Below are positions 27,767 to 36,433 of a stretch of DNA of 64,000 nt, one piece after another. The notes below the pieces were generated by a model. The model did no database searches. It was not told the origin of the DNA and was given only the letters and a program-made list of their open reading frames with translations. Made by a program: the position numbers and the translations under genes. The stretch comes from Fen-178 sp963722575 (GTDB lineage Bacteria > Acidobacteriota > Terriglobia > Bryobacterales > Bryobacteraceae), in contig CAVRNR010000004.1 of the NCBI GenBank assembly GCA_963722575.1, positions 186,001 to 250,000 of the forward strand, read 5' to 3'. Each line of letters begins with the position of its first letter. Within the stretch, counting starts at the first letter, position 1.

Positions 27767-28600
27767 TCACAGCAGCCGGAAATTTACCTGCACCAAGGCG
27801 GCCGTCGCCCAGGGCTTGCCGTTGCGATAGCCGGGACGGAACCGCCAGCGGCGTACGGCCTCCATGGCGCGCTCGTCCAGACCCAGCCCCAGGCTTTGCC
27901 GCACGGTGATGTTTTGCGCCTGGCCGTGAGTGTCCACTTCGATGTGCAAGATCACAGTGCCTTGGATCTTCGCGCGGCGCGCTTCGTCGGTATATTCGGG
28001 TTCGATCTTCCACAGCAGGACCGGCTGGGTAACGTCGCCTACAAAGCCGCCGCCACCACCGGTGACTCCGCCTCCGCCCGGTCCCGGACCGTAGCCCGGA
28101 CCCCGGCTGTTCCCCACGCCGCCGTCTTCGCCGTCGCCAATGCCGCCGCCCGATCCGGGGCCTCCCGAAGGCGGTCCGGCAACTCCGTTGGGATCGCCGA
28201 AGCGCGGGAGGTCGATCGAGGGAAGCACGATTTCCGACGCCATCACCAGCGTGGGCTCCACGGGCAATTGCGGGTTCTGGTTGACGTATTCCACCACCGG
28301 TGGCGTGAACTGGCGGCGGGCCGCTTTGGGCAGACGGCCCAGGCTGGCCGCCCTGTCGGATTGCGTTCCGCCGCCTCCACCGCCTTCCTGTTCGCGCGAA
28401 ACTGACGCCAGGTACCGGCCGATGTCTCGCCCCATCAGGGCGACCGGCTTCCAGATTACGGATGGGTTCTTCACGCTGGCTACGCTCAATGCCACGACTA
28501 TCGCGGCGGCGTGCAGAAGCCCGGAAAGAAGCGCCGAACGTTTGGGAGAACCATACATGACGCTCACCTGCCGCTCGATTGCGTGCAGGTGGGACGCCAT
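27767..28600 (-). CDS. TonB-family energy transducer-like protein
   Basis: 277 aa from ATG 28600, preceded by GGAAGGAA. One membrane segment (SALLSGLLHAAAIVVALSVAS, about 22-42), a periplasmic Pro/Gly-rich region (about 110-190, many Gly) and a C-terminal TonB domain (about 195-277): KIEPEYTDEARRAKIQGTVILHIEVD, GLGLDERAMEAVRRWRFRPGYRNGKPW. TonB links the proton motive force to outer-membrane receptors. Divergent from the VWA gene; the pair may share a control region of 118 bases. Confidence 0.85.
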   Translation of the reverse strand: MASHLHAIERQVSVMYGSPKRSALLSGLLHAAAIVVALSVASVKNPSVIWKPVALMGRDIGRYLASVSREQEGGGGGGTQSDRAASLGRLPKAARRQFTPPVVEYVNQNPQLPVEPTLVMASEIVLPSIDLPRFGDPNGVAGPPSGGPGSGGGIGDGEDGGVGNSRGPGYGPGPGGGGVTGGGGGFVGDVTQPVLLWKIEPEYTDEARRAKIQGTVILHIEVDTHGQAQNITVRQSLGLGLDERAMEAVRRWRFRPGYRNGKPWATAALVQVNFRLL

Positions 28601-28718
28601 TTTGGAATTCCTTCCTTTCCAGCGCGCCGGCGGCCGCCGACGGTGGCAATGCGAAGACAGTGTGAGGGCGCGGGAACAGGTAACCAATTGCCTCCGCGAT
28701 GCATCTGTCTTTAACAAA

Positions 28719-29801
28719 ATGCCATTTGAAGCGAATCTCTCGCGGCGGAGCCTGCTGTCGGCGTTGGCCCTGTTGCCGGCGGCGCGTCTGCTGCGAGGCC
28801 AGCAAGCCGATACCACCTTTTCCGCCAACGTCAAGGTGGTCAACCTGCTCGCCACCGTCCGGGACAAGCAGGGTCAAATTGTCCGCGACCTCACCAAGGA
28901 GGATTTCCTCCTGGACGAAGACGGCCGCCCGCAAACCATCAGTTACTTCTCGCGCGAGAACAACCTGCCGCTTACGCTGGGGCTGCTGGTAGATACCAGC
29001 GGAAGCGAGCGGCGCATGATTCCCGAGGAGCGCAGGGCCAGCCTGCGCTTTATCGAGCAGGTGCTGCGGCCGGACAAGGACCAGGCGTTCGTCATCCATT
29101 TCGACTTCGAGGTGGAGCTGCTCGAAGACCTCACCAATTCGCGCGAGAAGCTCGAGAGGGCTCTGGACCAGTTGGACTCGTCGCAACCGCAATTGCAGCG
29201 CCAGCAGCAAGGCGGCGGTTATCCCGGCGGCGGCTATCCCGGCGGCGGGCAACGCGGGGGGCGCGGGCGGGGCGGCGGCACCGACCTCTACGACGCTGTC
29301 TATCTGGCGGGCGACGAGCTCATGAAGAAGCAGAAAGGCCGGAAGGCGCTGATTCTTCTCTCCGATGGCGTCGATACCGGCAGCAAAGAGACGCTCGGCA
29401 GCGCCGTCGAATCGGCGCAGCGGGCCGATACCCTGGTCTACTCGATCCTATTCGAGGATCCCAACGGCTATGGCAACAACATGGGCGGCTTCGGCGGGCC
29501 ACGCATGGGGCGCAGAGGAGGCATGGGCGGGGGCAACAGATATCCAACGATGAACCGTCCCGACGGGAAGAAGATTCTGGAACAGATTTCGAGAGAAACC
29601 GGCGGCCGGTTCTTCGAAGTCTCCCACAAGTGGCCCATCGACAAGGTTTACGAGGCCATCGAAGAGGATCTGCGCAACCAGTACAGCCTCGGCTACACAT
29701 CCGACCAGCAGGGCACGGATCGCGGTTATCGGCGAATCCATCTCACCACCAAGCAAAAAGGGACGGTGGTGCAGACCCGCGAAGGGTACTACCCGGCGTA
29801 A
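28719..29801 (+). CDS. Secreted VWA protein of the acidobacterial VWFA-related type
   Basis: 360 aa from ATG 28719. The N-terminus ANLSRRSLLSALALLPAARL is a Tat-type signal. The next part (VKVVNLLATVRDKQGQIVRDLTKEDFLLDEDG) is typical of acidobacterial VWFA-related proteins. The VWA domain has the MIDAS motif VDTSGSERR and ALILLSDGVDTGS. A Gly-rich insert (GGGYPGGGYPGGGQRGGRGR) splits it near residue 165, and another lies near 250. The C-terminus NQYSLGYTSDQQGTDRGYRRI is also family-like. Role: adhesion or complex assembly outside the membrane, not known precisely. Confidence 0.85.
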   Translation: MPFEANLSRRSLLSALALLPAARLLRGQQADTTFSANVKVVNLLATVRDKQGQIVRDLTKEDFLLDEDGRPQTISYFSRENNLPLTLGLLVDTSGSERRMIPEERRASLRFIEQVLRPDKDQAFVIHFDFEVELLEDLTNSREKLERALDQLDSSQPQLQRQQQGGGYPGGGYPGGGQRGGRGRGGGTDLYDAVYLAGDELMKKQKGRKALILLSDGVDTGSKETLGSAVESAQRADTLVYSILFEDPNGYGNNMGGFGGPRMGRRGGMGGGNRYPTMNRPDGKKILEQISRETGGRFFEVSHKWPIDKVYEAIEEDLRNQYSLGYTSDQQGTDRGYRRIHLTTKQKGTVVQTREGYYPA

Positions 29802-29814
29802 GAAATCAAATTAG

Positions 29815-29905
29815 CCACGGATGAACACGGATAAACACGGATAACAAAGAATCTTAAGATTTCCTCGATCTTTGCTTATCCGTGTTTATCCGTGTTCATC
29901 CGTGG
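29815..29905. repeat. Long dispersed palindromic repeat, copy 2
   Basis: Starts CCACGGATGAACACGGATAA and ends GTGTTCATCCGTGG, with the same CTTAAGATT core as the copy at 13363-13462. It sits between convergent genes (VWA and LOG), the same type of location as copy 1. Confidence 0.85.
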
Positions 29906-29915
29906 CTATCGTTCT

Positions 29916-30500
29916 TTACTTCACTTGCGCGAAGTTGCGGGCCGCGGCGCTCCATGCGGGCGCGGCGTGAATGGCTGCGACCACCGCTTCGGGCTCGGCG
30001 ACCACCGACCACATGGCCCGATGCCGCTCGTCCATGAACCGCTCCTCGACGCATCGCGAAAGCAGCTCGATGCAGGAATCGAAGAAACCGTTGACGTTCA
30101 CCAGCACCACGGGGCCGAGATACAAGCCCAGGCGCTTCCAGGTGATGGCTTCGAACAGCTCTTCCAGCGTGCCGCATCCGCCGGGCAGCGCCACCACGGC
30201 GTCCGCCAGTTCCAGCATCAACTGTTTGCGCTCATGCATGCTATCGACCACGCGCAGTTCGCTGAGCGAGCGGTGGCCCCACTCGAGCTCGTCCATGAAG
30301 CGCGGAATGACGCCCACCACCTTGCCGCCCGCGCCCAGAGCGCCTTCCGCCAGCCGCCCCATGGAGCCCTGCGACCCGCCGCCGTACACGATGGCGAGGC
30401 CGGAGCGGGCCAGCGCGCGCCCCAGACGCTCCGCGGCTTCCCGGTACAAGGCCGGCGACTTCTCACTCGAAGCGCAGTAGACGGTGACGGTTTGGATCAT
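29916..30500 (-). CDS. LOG-family protein (nucleotide 5'-monophosphate ribohydrolase)
   Basis: 194 aa. A Rossmann-type fold with VYGGGSQGSMGRLAEGAL and the LOG signature ALPGGCGTLEELFEAITWKRLG. Family members release the base from nucleoside monophosphates, in plants activating cytokinins. The C-terminal tail is a little extended. Starts ATG 30500. Confidence 0.9.
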   Translation of the reverse strand: MIQTVTVYCASSEKSPALYREAAERLGRALARSGLAIVYGGGSQGSMGRLAEGALGAGGKVVGVIPRFMDELEWGHRSLSELRVVDSMHERKQLMLELADAVVALPGGCGTLEELFEAITWKRLGLYLGPVVLVNVNGFFDSCIELLSRCVEERFMDERHRAMWSVVAEPEAVVAAIHAAPAWSAAARNFAQVK

Positions 30501-30532
30501 CGTCCCCTATCATAGTTGGAAGGAGCCATCCC

Positions 30533-30838
30533 ATGCTGATCGTTCACGTGCAGGTACACGTCAAACCGGAACACATCGAGGCCTTTAAGCTGGCCACTAT
30601 TGAAAACGCAAGCCACAGCGTGCAGGAGCCGGGCATCGCCCGCTTCGACGTGGTCCAGCAGGCCGACGACCCCACGCGGTTCGTGCTGGTGGAGGCCTAC
30701 CGCGATGCGGAAGCCCCCGCCCGCCATAAGGCCACCGCGCATTACCAGGCCTGGGCCGAAAAAGTGGCGGACATGCTGGCCGAGCCGCGCAGCCGCGTGG
30801 TGTACGGCAACATCTATCCCGCCGGCCAGGATTGGTAA
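30533..30838 (+). CDS. Antibiotic biosynthesis monooxygenase (ABM) domain protein
   Basis: 101 aa starting MLIVHVQVHVKPEHIEAFKL. The ABM ferredoxin-like fold: ATIENASHSVQEPGIARFDVVQ, RFVLVEAYRDAEAPARHKAT, HYQAWAEKVADML. Similar to LsrG/YgiN-type small enzymes. The stop overlaps the ATG of the alcohol dehydrogenase gene (TAATG), so the two are coupled. Confidence 0.88.
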   Translation: MLIVHVQVHVKPEHIEAFKLATIENASHSVQEPGIARFDVVQQADDPTRFVLVEAYRDAEAPARHKATAHYQAWAEKVADMLAEPRSRVVYGNIYPAGQDW

Positions 30839-31998
30839 TGGCGGTGCCATTCGAGTTCTCGACCGCGGGGCGCATCCTCTTCGGCGAGGGCAAGGTGCGG
30901 GAGGCGCCCGCGGCCGCCGCCGCCATGGGCCGCCGCGCGCTGGTGGTGACGGGCGTGCCGCCGGAACTTGCGGCGCCGCTCGCGGCCGGGCTGGAAGCCG
31001 CCGGGGTCGCCTGCCTGCCGTTGGCGGTGGCCGGCGAGCCGACCATCGAGATGGTCCGCCGTGGAAACGAATATGCGCGCGCGGAGCGCTGCGACCTGGT
31101 GATCGCCATGGGCGGCGGCAGCGCCATGGATACCGGCAAGGCACTAGCCGCCATGCTGGCCAACCCCGGAGACCCGCTCGACTACCTGGAGGTGATCGGC
31201 CGCGGCCAGCCGCTGGGGCGGGCTTCGGCGCCGTTCATCGCCATCCCCACGACGGCCGGCACGGGTTCGGAAGTCACCCGCAACGCCGTGCTGGCCTCGC
31301 CCCAACACCGCGTCAAAGCCAGTCTGCGCGGCGCTTCGATGCTGCCCAGGCTGGCGGTGGTCGACCCCGAATTGACGCTCGGCCTGCCGCGCAGGGTCAC
31401 CGCGTCCACCGGCCTGGATGCCCTGACGCAGGTGATCGAGCCTTACGTCGGGGTGCGGGCCAACGCCATGACCGACCTGTTCTGCGTAGAGGGCATTCGC
31501 CGCGCTGCCGGTGCCCTGAGGCGTGTTTGGGAAGACGGCGGCGACCGTCAGGCCCGCGCGGATATGGCCTGGGCCAGCCTGCTGGGCGGCTTGGCGCTGG
31601 CCAACGCCGGCCTGGGCGCGGTGCACGGCTTCGCGGCGCCGGTTGGCGGCATGTTCCCGGCTCCGCACGGGGCGGCCTGCGCGGCGCTGCTGCCGCACGC
31701 GATGGAAGTCAACATTCAGGCCCTGCGCGCGCGTGCGCCGGCCAGCCAGGCGCTGGGGCGCTACGACGAGGTGGCGCGCCTGCTCACCGGCCGCTCGCAA
31801 GCCACGGCGGAGGATGGCGTCCGCTGGACGGCGGAAATCTGCAAGAGGCTGGAGATTCCGCCGCTGCGCGCGTATGGCGTGAGCGAGGCCGATATCCCGG
31901 ACCTGGTGGAGAAAGCCGCGCAAGCCAGCAGCATGAAAGGGAACCCGATTGTCCTGACGCGGGAGGAACTGCGACGGATCGTCGAGGGGGCAATTTAG
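30838..31998 (+). CDS. Iron-containing alcohol dehydrogenase
   Basis: 386 aa. I take the ATG at 30838, which overlaps the preceding TAA. N-terminal nucleotide-binding half with AMGGGSAMDTGKALA and PTTAGTGSEVTRNAV; C-terminal helical half with metal-site His residues in GAVHGFAAPVGGMF and APHGAACAALLPHAMEVN. It oxidises or reduces an alcohol/aldehyde with NAD(P); the substrate is unknown. Maleylacetate reductase or related enzymes share the fold. Confidence 0.88.
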   Translation: MAVPFEFSTAGRILFGEGKVREAPAAAAAMGRRALVVTGVPPELAAPLAAGLEAAGVACLPLAVAGEPTIEMVRRGNEYARAERCDLVIAMGGGSAMDTGKALAAMLANPGDPLDYLEVIGRGQPLGRASAPFIAIPTTAGTGSEVTRNAVLASPQHRVKASLRGASMLPRLAVVDPELTLGLPRRVTASTGLDALTQVIEPYVGVRANAMTDLFCVEGIRRAAGALRRVWEDGGDRQARADMAWASLLGGLALANAGLGAVHGFAAPVGGMFPAPHGAACAALLPHAMEVNIQALRARAPASQALGRYDEVARLLTGRSQATAEDGVRWTAEICKRLEIPPLRAYGVSEADIPDLVEKAAQASSMKGNPIVLTREELRRIVEGAI

Positions 31999-32002
31999 AA
32001 TT

Positions 32003-34381
32003 ATGCGAAGACTTTCCATTCCCATCGGTCTGGCGCTGCTGGTCTTTCAGGCCCGGCCAGCCGACAACTTTGCGCTGACCATCGACAACATCATGCGCGG
32101 TTCGGCGCTGGTGGGGTTCGAGCCGTCGCAGGTGCGCTGGTCGGGCGATAGCGAGCGCATCTACTTTCAGTGGAAGCAGGCCGGCGACAAGGAAGACGCC
32201 CCGCTCGACACGTACGTGGTCAACCGCGACGGCTCCGGGCTGCGCAAGCTCTCCGGCGAGGAAGCCCGGCTGGCGCCTCCGGGCGGCGGCGGCGGCCGGG
32301 GCGGGGGCGGGGAAGCCGATACCAGCAAAGACAAGCGGCTTACGGTCTACGCGCGCGATGGCGACATTTTCATCTCCGATAACACCACCGGGAAGGGCCG
32401 GCAAATCACCAAGACCACCGACGTGGAAGCGAACCCTCACTTTCTGCCGGACGGCAAGCGGATCTACTTCACGCGATCCAACAACCTGTATGTGATGTCG
32501 CTGGATACGGGCTCGCTGGTAGAGATGACCGACATCCGCGCCGCGGCGCCTGGCGCGGGTGCAGCCGCCGGGGCCGGTGGCGGACGCGGCGGCCGGGGTG
32601 GAACAGCAGCGGCGGCGGAGGCGACCACCGGCGAGCAGCACGGCACCGACAGCCAGGAGTATCTCAAAAAAGAGCAGAAGGAACTGCTGGAGGCCGTTCG
32701 CGAGCGCGCCGCGCTGCACGAGGAGCAGGAAAAGAAGCGGCAGGCGGACAATCCGCGCAAGCCGTTTACGTTGCAGGCGCGGCAGTCGGTGACGGGCCTC
32801 CAGTTGACGCCCGATGAGAAGTACGCTATCGCCACCGTCACGGAAACCGGCAACGCCAGGAACACGGTGGTGCCGAACTATGTCACCGAATCGGGGTACA
32901 CGGAAGACATCTCGGGGCGGTCCGATGTCGGGGACACGCAATCCACCACGCGGTTGGCCGCCATCGGCGTCGAAACCGGCGAGGTGAAGTGGGTGGACCA
33001 CGGACAGCAGAAGCGCGAGGTTCAGCTTGGGCTGCCGGTCTGGTCCGAAGACGGGACCAAGGCCGTGATTGTGGGCCGGGCCGCCGACAACAAGGACCGC
33101 TGGATCTTCGCCTTGGACCCCGCGACCGGGAAGACGCGGGTGCTCGCCAATCAGCACGATGACGCCTGGGTGGATGGTCCCGGAGCCAACACCATCGGCT
33201 GGATGAAGAACGATCGCGAGGTCTATTTCCAATCCGAGAAGACCGGCTACTCGCACCTATACGCCGTGGCCTGGGATGGCGGCGAGCCGCGCGCGCTCAC
33301 CTCGGGCAATTGGGAGGTGTTGAACGTTCGCCAATCCAAAGACAAGTCGCATTTTTACCTGACTGCCAGCAAGGACTCGCCCTACGAGCAGCATCTCTAC
33401 GAAATGGATGGCGATGGCGGCCCGCTCACCCGCCTGACGAAAGAGCCGGGCAAGCACGCCGCCACCGTCTCTCCCGACGGGCGTTGGATCGCCGACATCT
33501 ACTCCTACACCAACAAGCCGCCGGAACTGTACATCCAGGAGAACCAGCCGCTGGCGGAGGCGAAGAAGCTGACCACCTCGCCCGCCCCCGAGTTCTTTCA
33601 GTATCCGTGGCTGGATGTCCCCATCGTGACCTTCACCGCGCGCGATGGAGTCCAGGTGCCGGCGCGCCTGTTCAAACCCGCCGGCTTCAAGCAGGGCGGG
33701 CCGGCGGTGGTGTTCGTTCACGGTGCGGGCTATTTGCAGGACGTGGACCGAGAGTGGTCGTCGTACTACCACGAGTACATGTTCGATCACATCCTGATGG
33801 AGCACGGCTTCATGGTGATGGACGTGGATTACCGGGGTTCGGCGGGATACGGCCGGAATTGGCGGACCGCCGTCTACCAACACATGGGCGGCAAGGACCT
33901 GGACGACATTGTGGATGCCGCCCGCTACCTGGTATCGCAGCACGGTATCAACCCCAAAAAGATCGGCCTGTACGGCGGCAGCTACGGTGGATTCATCACC
34001 TTGATGGCTATGTTTACCCAGCCGGATGTGTTCGCGGCCGGCGCCGCCCTGCGCCCGGTCTCGGACTGGGCGCTCTACAATCAGGGGTACACCTCAGATA
34101 TCCTAAACCTTCCGCAAACCGATCCGGAAGCCTACCGCAAGTCTTCGCCCATCTATTTCGCGCAAGGTTTGAAGGGCGCGCTGCTGATCTGCCACGGCAT
34201 GGTGGACACCAACGTCGAGTTCCAGGACACCGTGCGGCTGGTTGAGAAGCTGATCGAGCTGCGCAAGGAGAACTGGCAACTGGCGGTCTATCCGGTGGAG
34301 AACCACGGTTTCGTGGAACCAGCCAGTTGGGCCGACGAGTATAAGCGCATTCTGGCGCTGTTCGAGCAGAACCTGAAGTAG
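32003..34381 (+). CDS. S9-family prolyl oligopeptidase-like peptidase, secreted
   Basis: 792 aa. Signal peptide (MRRLSIPIGLALLVFQARPA). A beta-propeller (about 60-520) contains two low-complexity inserts, one Gly-rich near residue 95 and one Ala/Gly-rich near 185. The C-terminal hydrolase domain (about 540-790) has the catalytic Ser in GLYGGSYGGFITL, Asp in CHGMVDTNVEFQDT and His in YPVENHGFVEP. Dipeptidyl-peptidase IV/acylaminoacyl-peptidase relatives cleave peptides. Starts five bases after the dehydrogenase stop. Confidence 0.92.
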   Translation: MRRLSIPIGLALLVFQARPADNFALTIDNIMRGSALVGFEPSQVRWSGDSERIYFQWKQAGDKEDAPLDTYVVNRDGSGLRKLSGEEARLAPPGGGGGRGGGGEADTSKDKRLTVYARDGDIFISDNTTGKGRQITKTTDVEANPHFLPDGKRIYFTRSNNLYVMSLDTGSLVEMTDIRAAAPGAGAAAGAGGGRGGRGGTAAAAEATTGEQHGTDSQEYLKKEQKELLEAVRERAALHEEQEKKRQADNPRKPFTLQARQSVTGLQLTPDEKYAIATVTETGNARNTVVPNYVTESGYTEDISGRSDVGDTQSTTRLAAIGVETGEVKWVDHGQQKREVQLGLPVWSEDGTKAVIVGRAADNKDRWIFALDPATGKTRVLANQHDDAWVDGPGANTIGWMKNDREVYFQSEKTGYSHLYAVAWDGGEPRALTSGNWEVLNVRQSKDKSHFYLTASKDSPYEQHLYEMDGDGGPLTRLTKEPGKHAATVSPDGRWIADIYSYTNKPPELYIQENQPLAEAKKLTTSPAPEFFQYPWLDVPIVTFTARDGVQVPARLFKPAGFKQGGPAVVFVHGAGYLQDVDREWSSYYHEYMFDHILMEHGFMVMDVDYRGSAGYGRNWRTAVYQHMGGKDLDDIVDAARYLVSQHGINPKKIGLYGGSYGGFITLMAMFTQPDVFAAGAALRPVSDWALYNQGYTSDILNLPQTDPEAYRKSSPIYFAQGLKGALLICHGMVDTNVEFQDTVRLVEKLIELRKENWQLAVYPVENHGFVEPASWADEYKRILALFEQNLK

Positions 34382-34402
34382 CCCGTTCAGCAAGCGGGCA
34401 AT

Positions 34403-34446
34403 GGGCAAGCTAAAGCATGCCCCACCACGGTGGGGCATGCTTTAGC
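34403..34446. repeat. Palindromic repeat interrupted by the insertion sequence (left part)
   Basis: The left arm (34403-34426, beginning GGGCAAGCTAAAGCATGCCC) pairs with 34429-34446, and the pairing continues with TTGCCC at 36428-36433 on the far side of the insertion sequence. Without the insert and one TTAGC copy, the arms form a perfect 24-bp inverted repeat with a 2-base centre, lying between two convergent genes. Confidence 0.85.
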
Positions 34447-36422
34447 CCAACTTCCGCAGTTGAGGTGACTCCGCAACTTTTTTTGGCCTGTTTTAAGGCT
34501 GCCGAACCCAGCGGACAAGAGAGCCGTCTTTTGTTTCCATCACGCTGTTGCCGCGGCTGAGTTTCAGAGTTCCGAAAAGCCGATGTAGTGACGACCAACC
34601 CTCTTGAATCGGAGCCGTAGATCCGTAGTATGGAGCTATGTACGTGCGGCCCTGCTATCGGAGGAAGGACGGCAAGCGCCACGCTTACTGGGCCCTGGTA
34701 GAGAGCTATCGCACCCAGCGCGGACCGCGGCAGCGCGTGGTGGCTTGGCTGGGCGCGATGGATGAACGTGGCCGCCTGGGAGTGAAGCGCTGTGCCGAAG
34801 GGAGGACCACCCAGCAGGGCAGCTTGTTTCTGGAGGCTCAGCCGGAATGGGTGGAAGTCGATGTGAAGCGGGTGCATGTCGAGCGCAGCCGGAAATTCGG
34901 CGGCCCCTGGCTGGGGCTGGAGCTGCTGCGCCGGCTGGATCTGGATCGCTTTCTGGAAGAGAAGCTGCCCCAAGGACGAGAAGAGATTCCCTGGCCGCTG
35001 ATGGCGACAGTGCTGGTGCTCGGGCAACTGTGTGACCCCTCCAGTGAGTTGCACTGGGCAGAGCGGTTCTACGAATCCAGCGCGCTACCGGACCTGTTGA
35101 GTGTGCCGGTCGAGAAGGTCAACGAGGACCGCTTGTACCGGGCGCTGGATGCTTTGCTGCCGCACAAGCCGGCGCTGGAGAAACACCTGAAGGAGAAGCT
35201 GGGAGAGTTGTTCGAGCTGGACTACGATCTGCTGCTGTATGACGTGACCAGCACGTACTTTGAAGGTCAGGCGGAGAAGAACTCGCAAGCGCAGCGGGGC
35301 TATTCGCGCGACCATCGGCCGGACTGCAAGCAAGTCAACATCGCCCTGGTAGTGAGCCGTTGCGGGATGCCGCTGGGCTACGAGATCTTCGCCGGCAATC
35401 GCAACGACGCCACCACGCTGGAAGAGATGGTCGGGCACATCGAAGGGCTCTATGGCCGGGCTAGCCGGATCTGGGTCATGGACCGCGGGATGGCGGGCGA
35501 GGACAACGTGGAGTTCCTGCGCGAAGGTGGGCGGCGCTACATCGTAGGGACGGCGAAGAACTCCATGCGCAAGTTCGAGCAGGAGTTGCTGAGCGAAGAC
35601 TGGCGGTTGGTGCATGCGGGGCTGGAAGTTCGCATCACACCGGCGCCGGGCGGGGAGGAGGTTTTCATCCTGTGCCGCAGCGCGGAGCGGCGGGCCAAAG
35701 AGCAGGCCATGCACGAGCGTTTCGAGAAGCGCATTGAGGAAGGCCTCGGAAAGATCCAGACCAGTTGCCTGAAGAAGAAACAGAAGCCGGTGACGATCGC
35801 CACACGAGTGGGCCGGTTGCTGGGGCGGAACACGCGAGCGGCCGCGCTGTTCGAAGTGAAAGTGGAAACGGACGGCGGCGGGTTCGCTCGCCTGCGGTGG
35901 TCGAAGGTGGAAGCCTGGAGAGAGTGGGCGCGCTTGAGTGAGGGCTGTTACGTGCTGCGCAGCAACGTGACCGATTGGAGCCCGGAAGATCTGTGGCGGG
36001 CCTACATCCAGTTGACCGAGGCCGAGGCAGCGTTTCACATTCACAAGTCCGACCTGGGGATCCGCCCGGTGCGGCATCAGAAAGAAGATCGAGTGCAGGC
36101 CCACATCCTGGTTTGCTTTTTGGCCTATGTGCTCTGGAAGACTCTCGCCGCGAGTTGCCGCGAGGCGGGACTGGGAGACGAACCGAGGCAAGTGTTCGAG
36201 GCCCTGTCGGAGATCGCGATGGTCGATGTGGTGCTGCCGACCAGATCCGGGCAAGTGATCCGCAAGCGTTGCATCAGCCGGGCCACCGAGCACCAGCAGA
36301 TCTTGCTCCAGCGGCTCGGCCTGAAGCTGCCCAGCGCACTGGAACGAGCGGCAATGTAGTGGAAACTCGCCCATGCGGCGCTTGAAAGCAAAGAGTTTAT
36401 TCTTCCAACTGCGGAACTTGGG
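34447..36422 (+). mobile_element. Insertion sequence of the IS1634 type, with terminal inverted repeats and target duplication
   Basis: 1976 bp. The ends share CCAA(C/G)TTCCGCAGTTG in inverted orientation: left 34447-34462, right complement at about 36407-36422. Flanking 5-bp direct repeats TTAGC lie at 34442-34446 and 36423-36427. The single gene inside is intact. I see no second copy in the window. Confidence 0.88.
34638..36359 (+). CDS. IS1634-family transposase
   Basis: 573 aa, full length. The N-terminal part has VRPCYRRKDGKRHAYWALVE and a DNA-binding region. The DDE catalytic core shows LLLYDVTSTYFEG (first Asp), RIWVMDRGMAGEDNVEF (second Asp) and WRAYIQLTEAEAAFHIHKSD (Glu region) followed by VRHQKEDRVQAHILVCFLAYV, the pattern of IS4-superfamily IS1634 transposases. 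The frame is intact, so the element could be active. Confidence 0.93.
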   Translation: MYVRPCYRRKDGKRHAYWALVESYRTQRGPRQRVVAWLGAMDERGRLGVKRCAEGRTTQQGSLFLEAQPEWVEVDVKRVHVERSRKFGGPWLGLELLRRLDLDRFLEEKLPQGREEIPWPLMATVLVLGQLCDPSSELHWAERFYESSALPDLLSVPVEKVNEDRLYRALDALLPHKPALEKHLKEKLGELFELDYDLLLYDVTSTYFEGQAEKNSQAQRGYSRDHRPDCKQVNIALVVSRCGMPLGYEIFAGNRNDATTLEEMVGHIEGLYGRASRIWVMDRGMAGEDNVEFLREGGRRYIVGTAKNSMRKFEQELLSEDWRLVHAGLEVRITPAPGGEEVFILCRSAERRAKEQAMHERFEKRIEEGLGKIQTSCLKKKQKPVTIATRVGRLLGRNTRAAALFEVKVETDGGGFARLRWSKVEAWREWARLSEGCYVLRSNVTDWSPEDLWRAYIQLTEAEAAFHIHKSDLGIRPVRHQKEDRVQAHILVCFLAYVLWKTLAASCREAGLGDEPRQVFEALSEIAMVDVVLPTRSGQVIRKRCISRATEHQQILLQRLGLKLPSALERAAM

Positions 36423-36433
36423 TTAGCTTGCCC

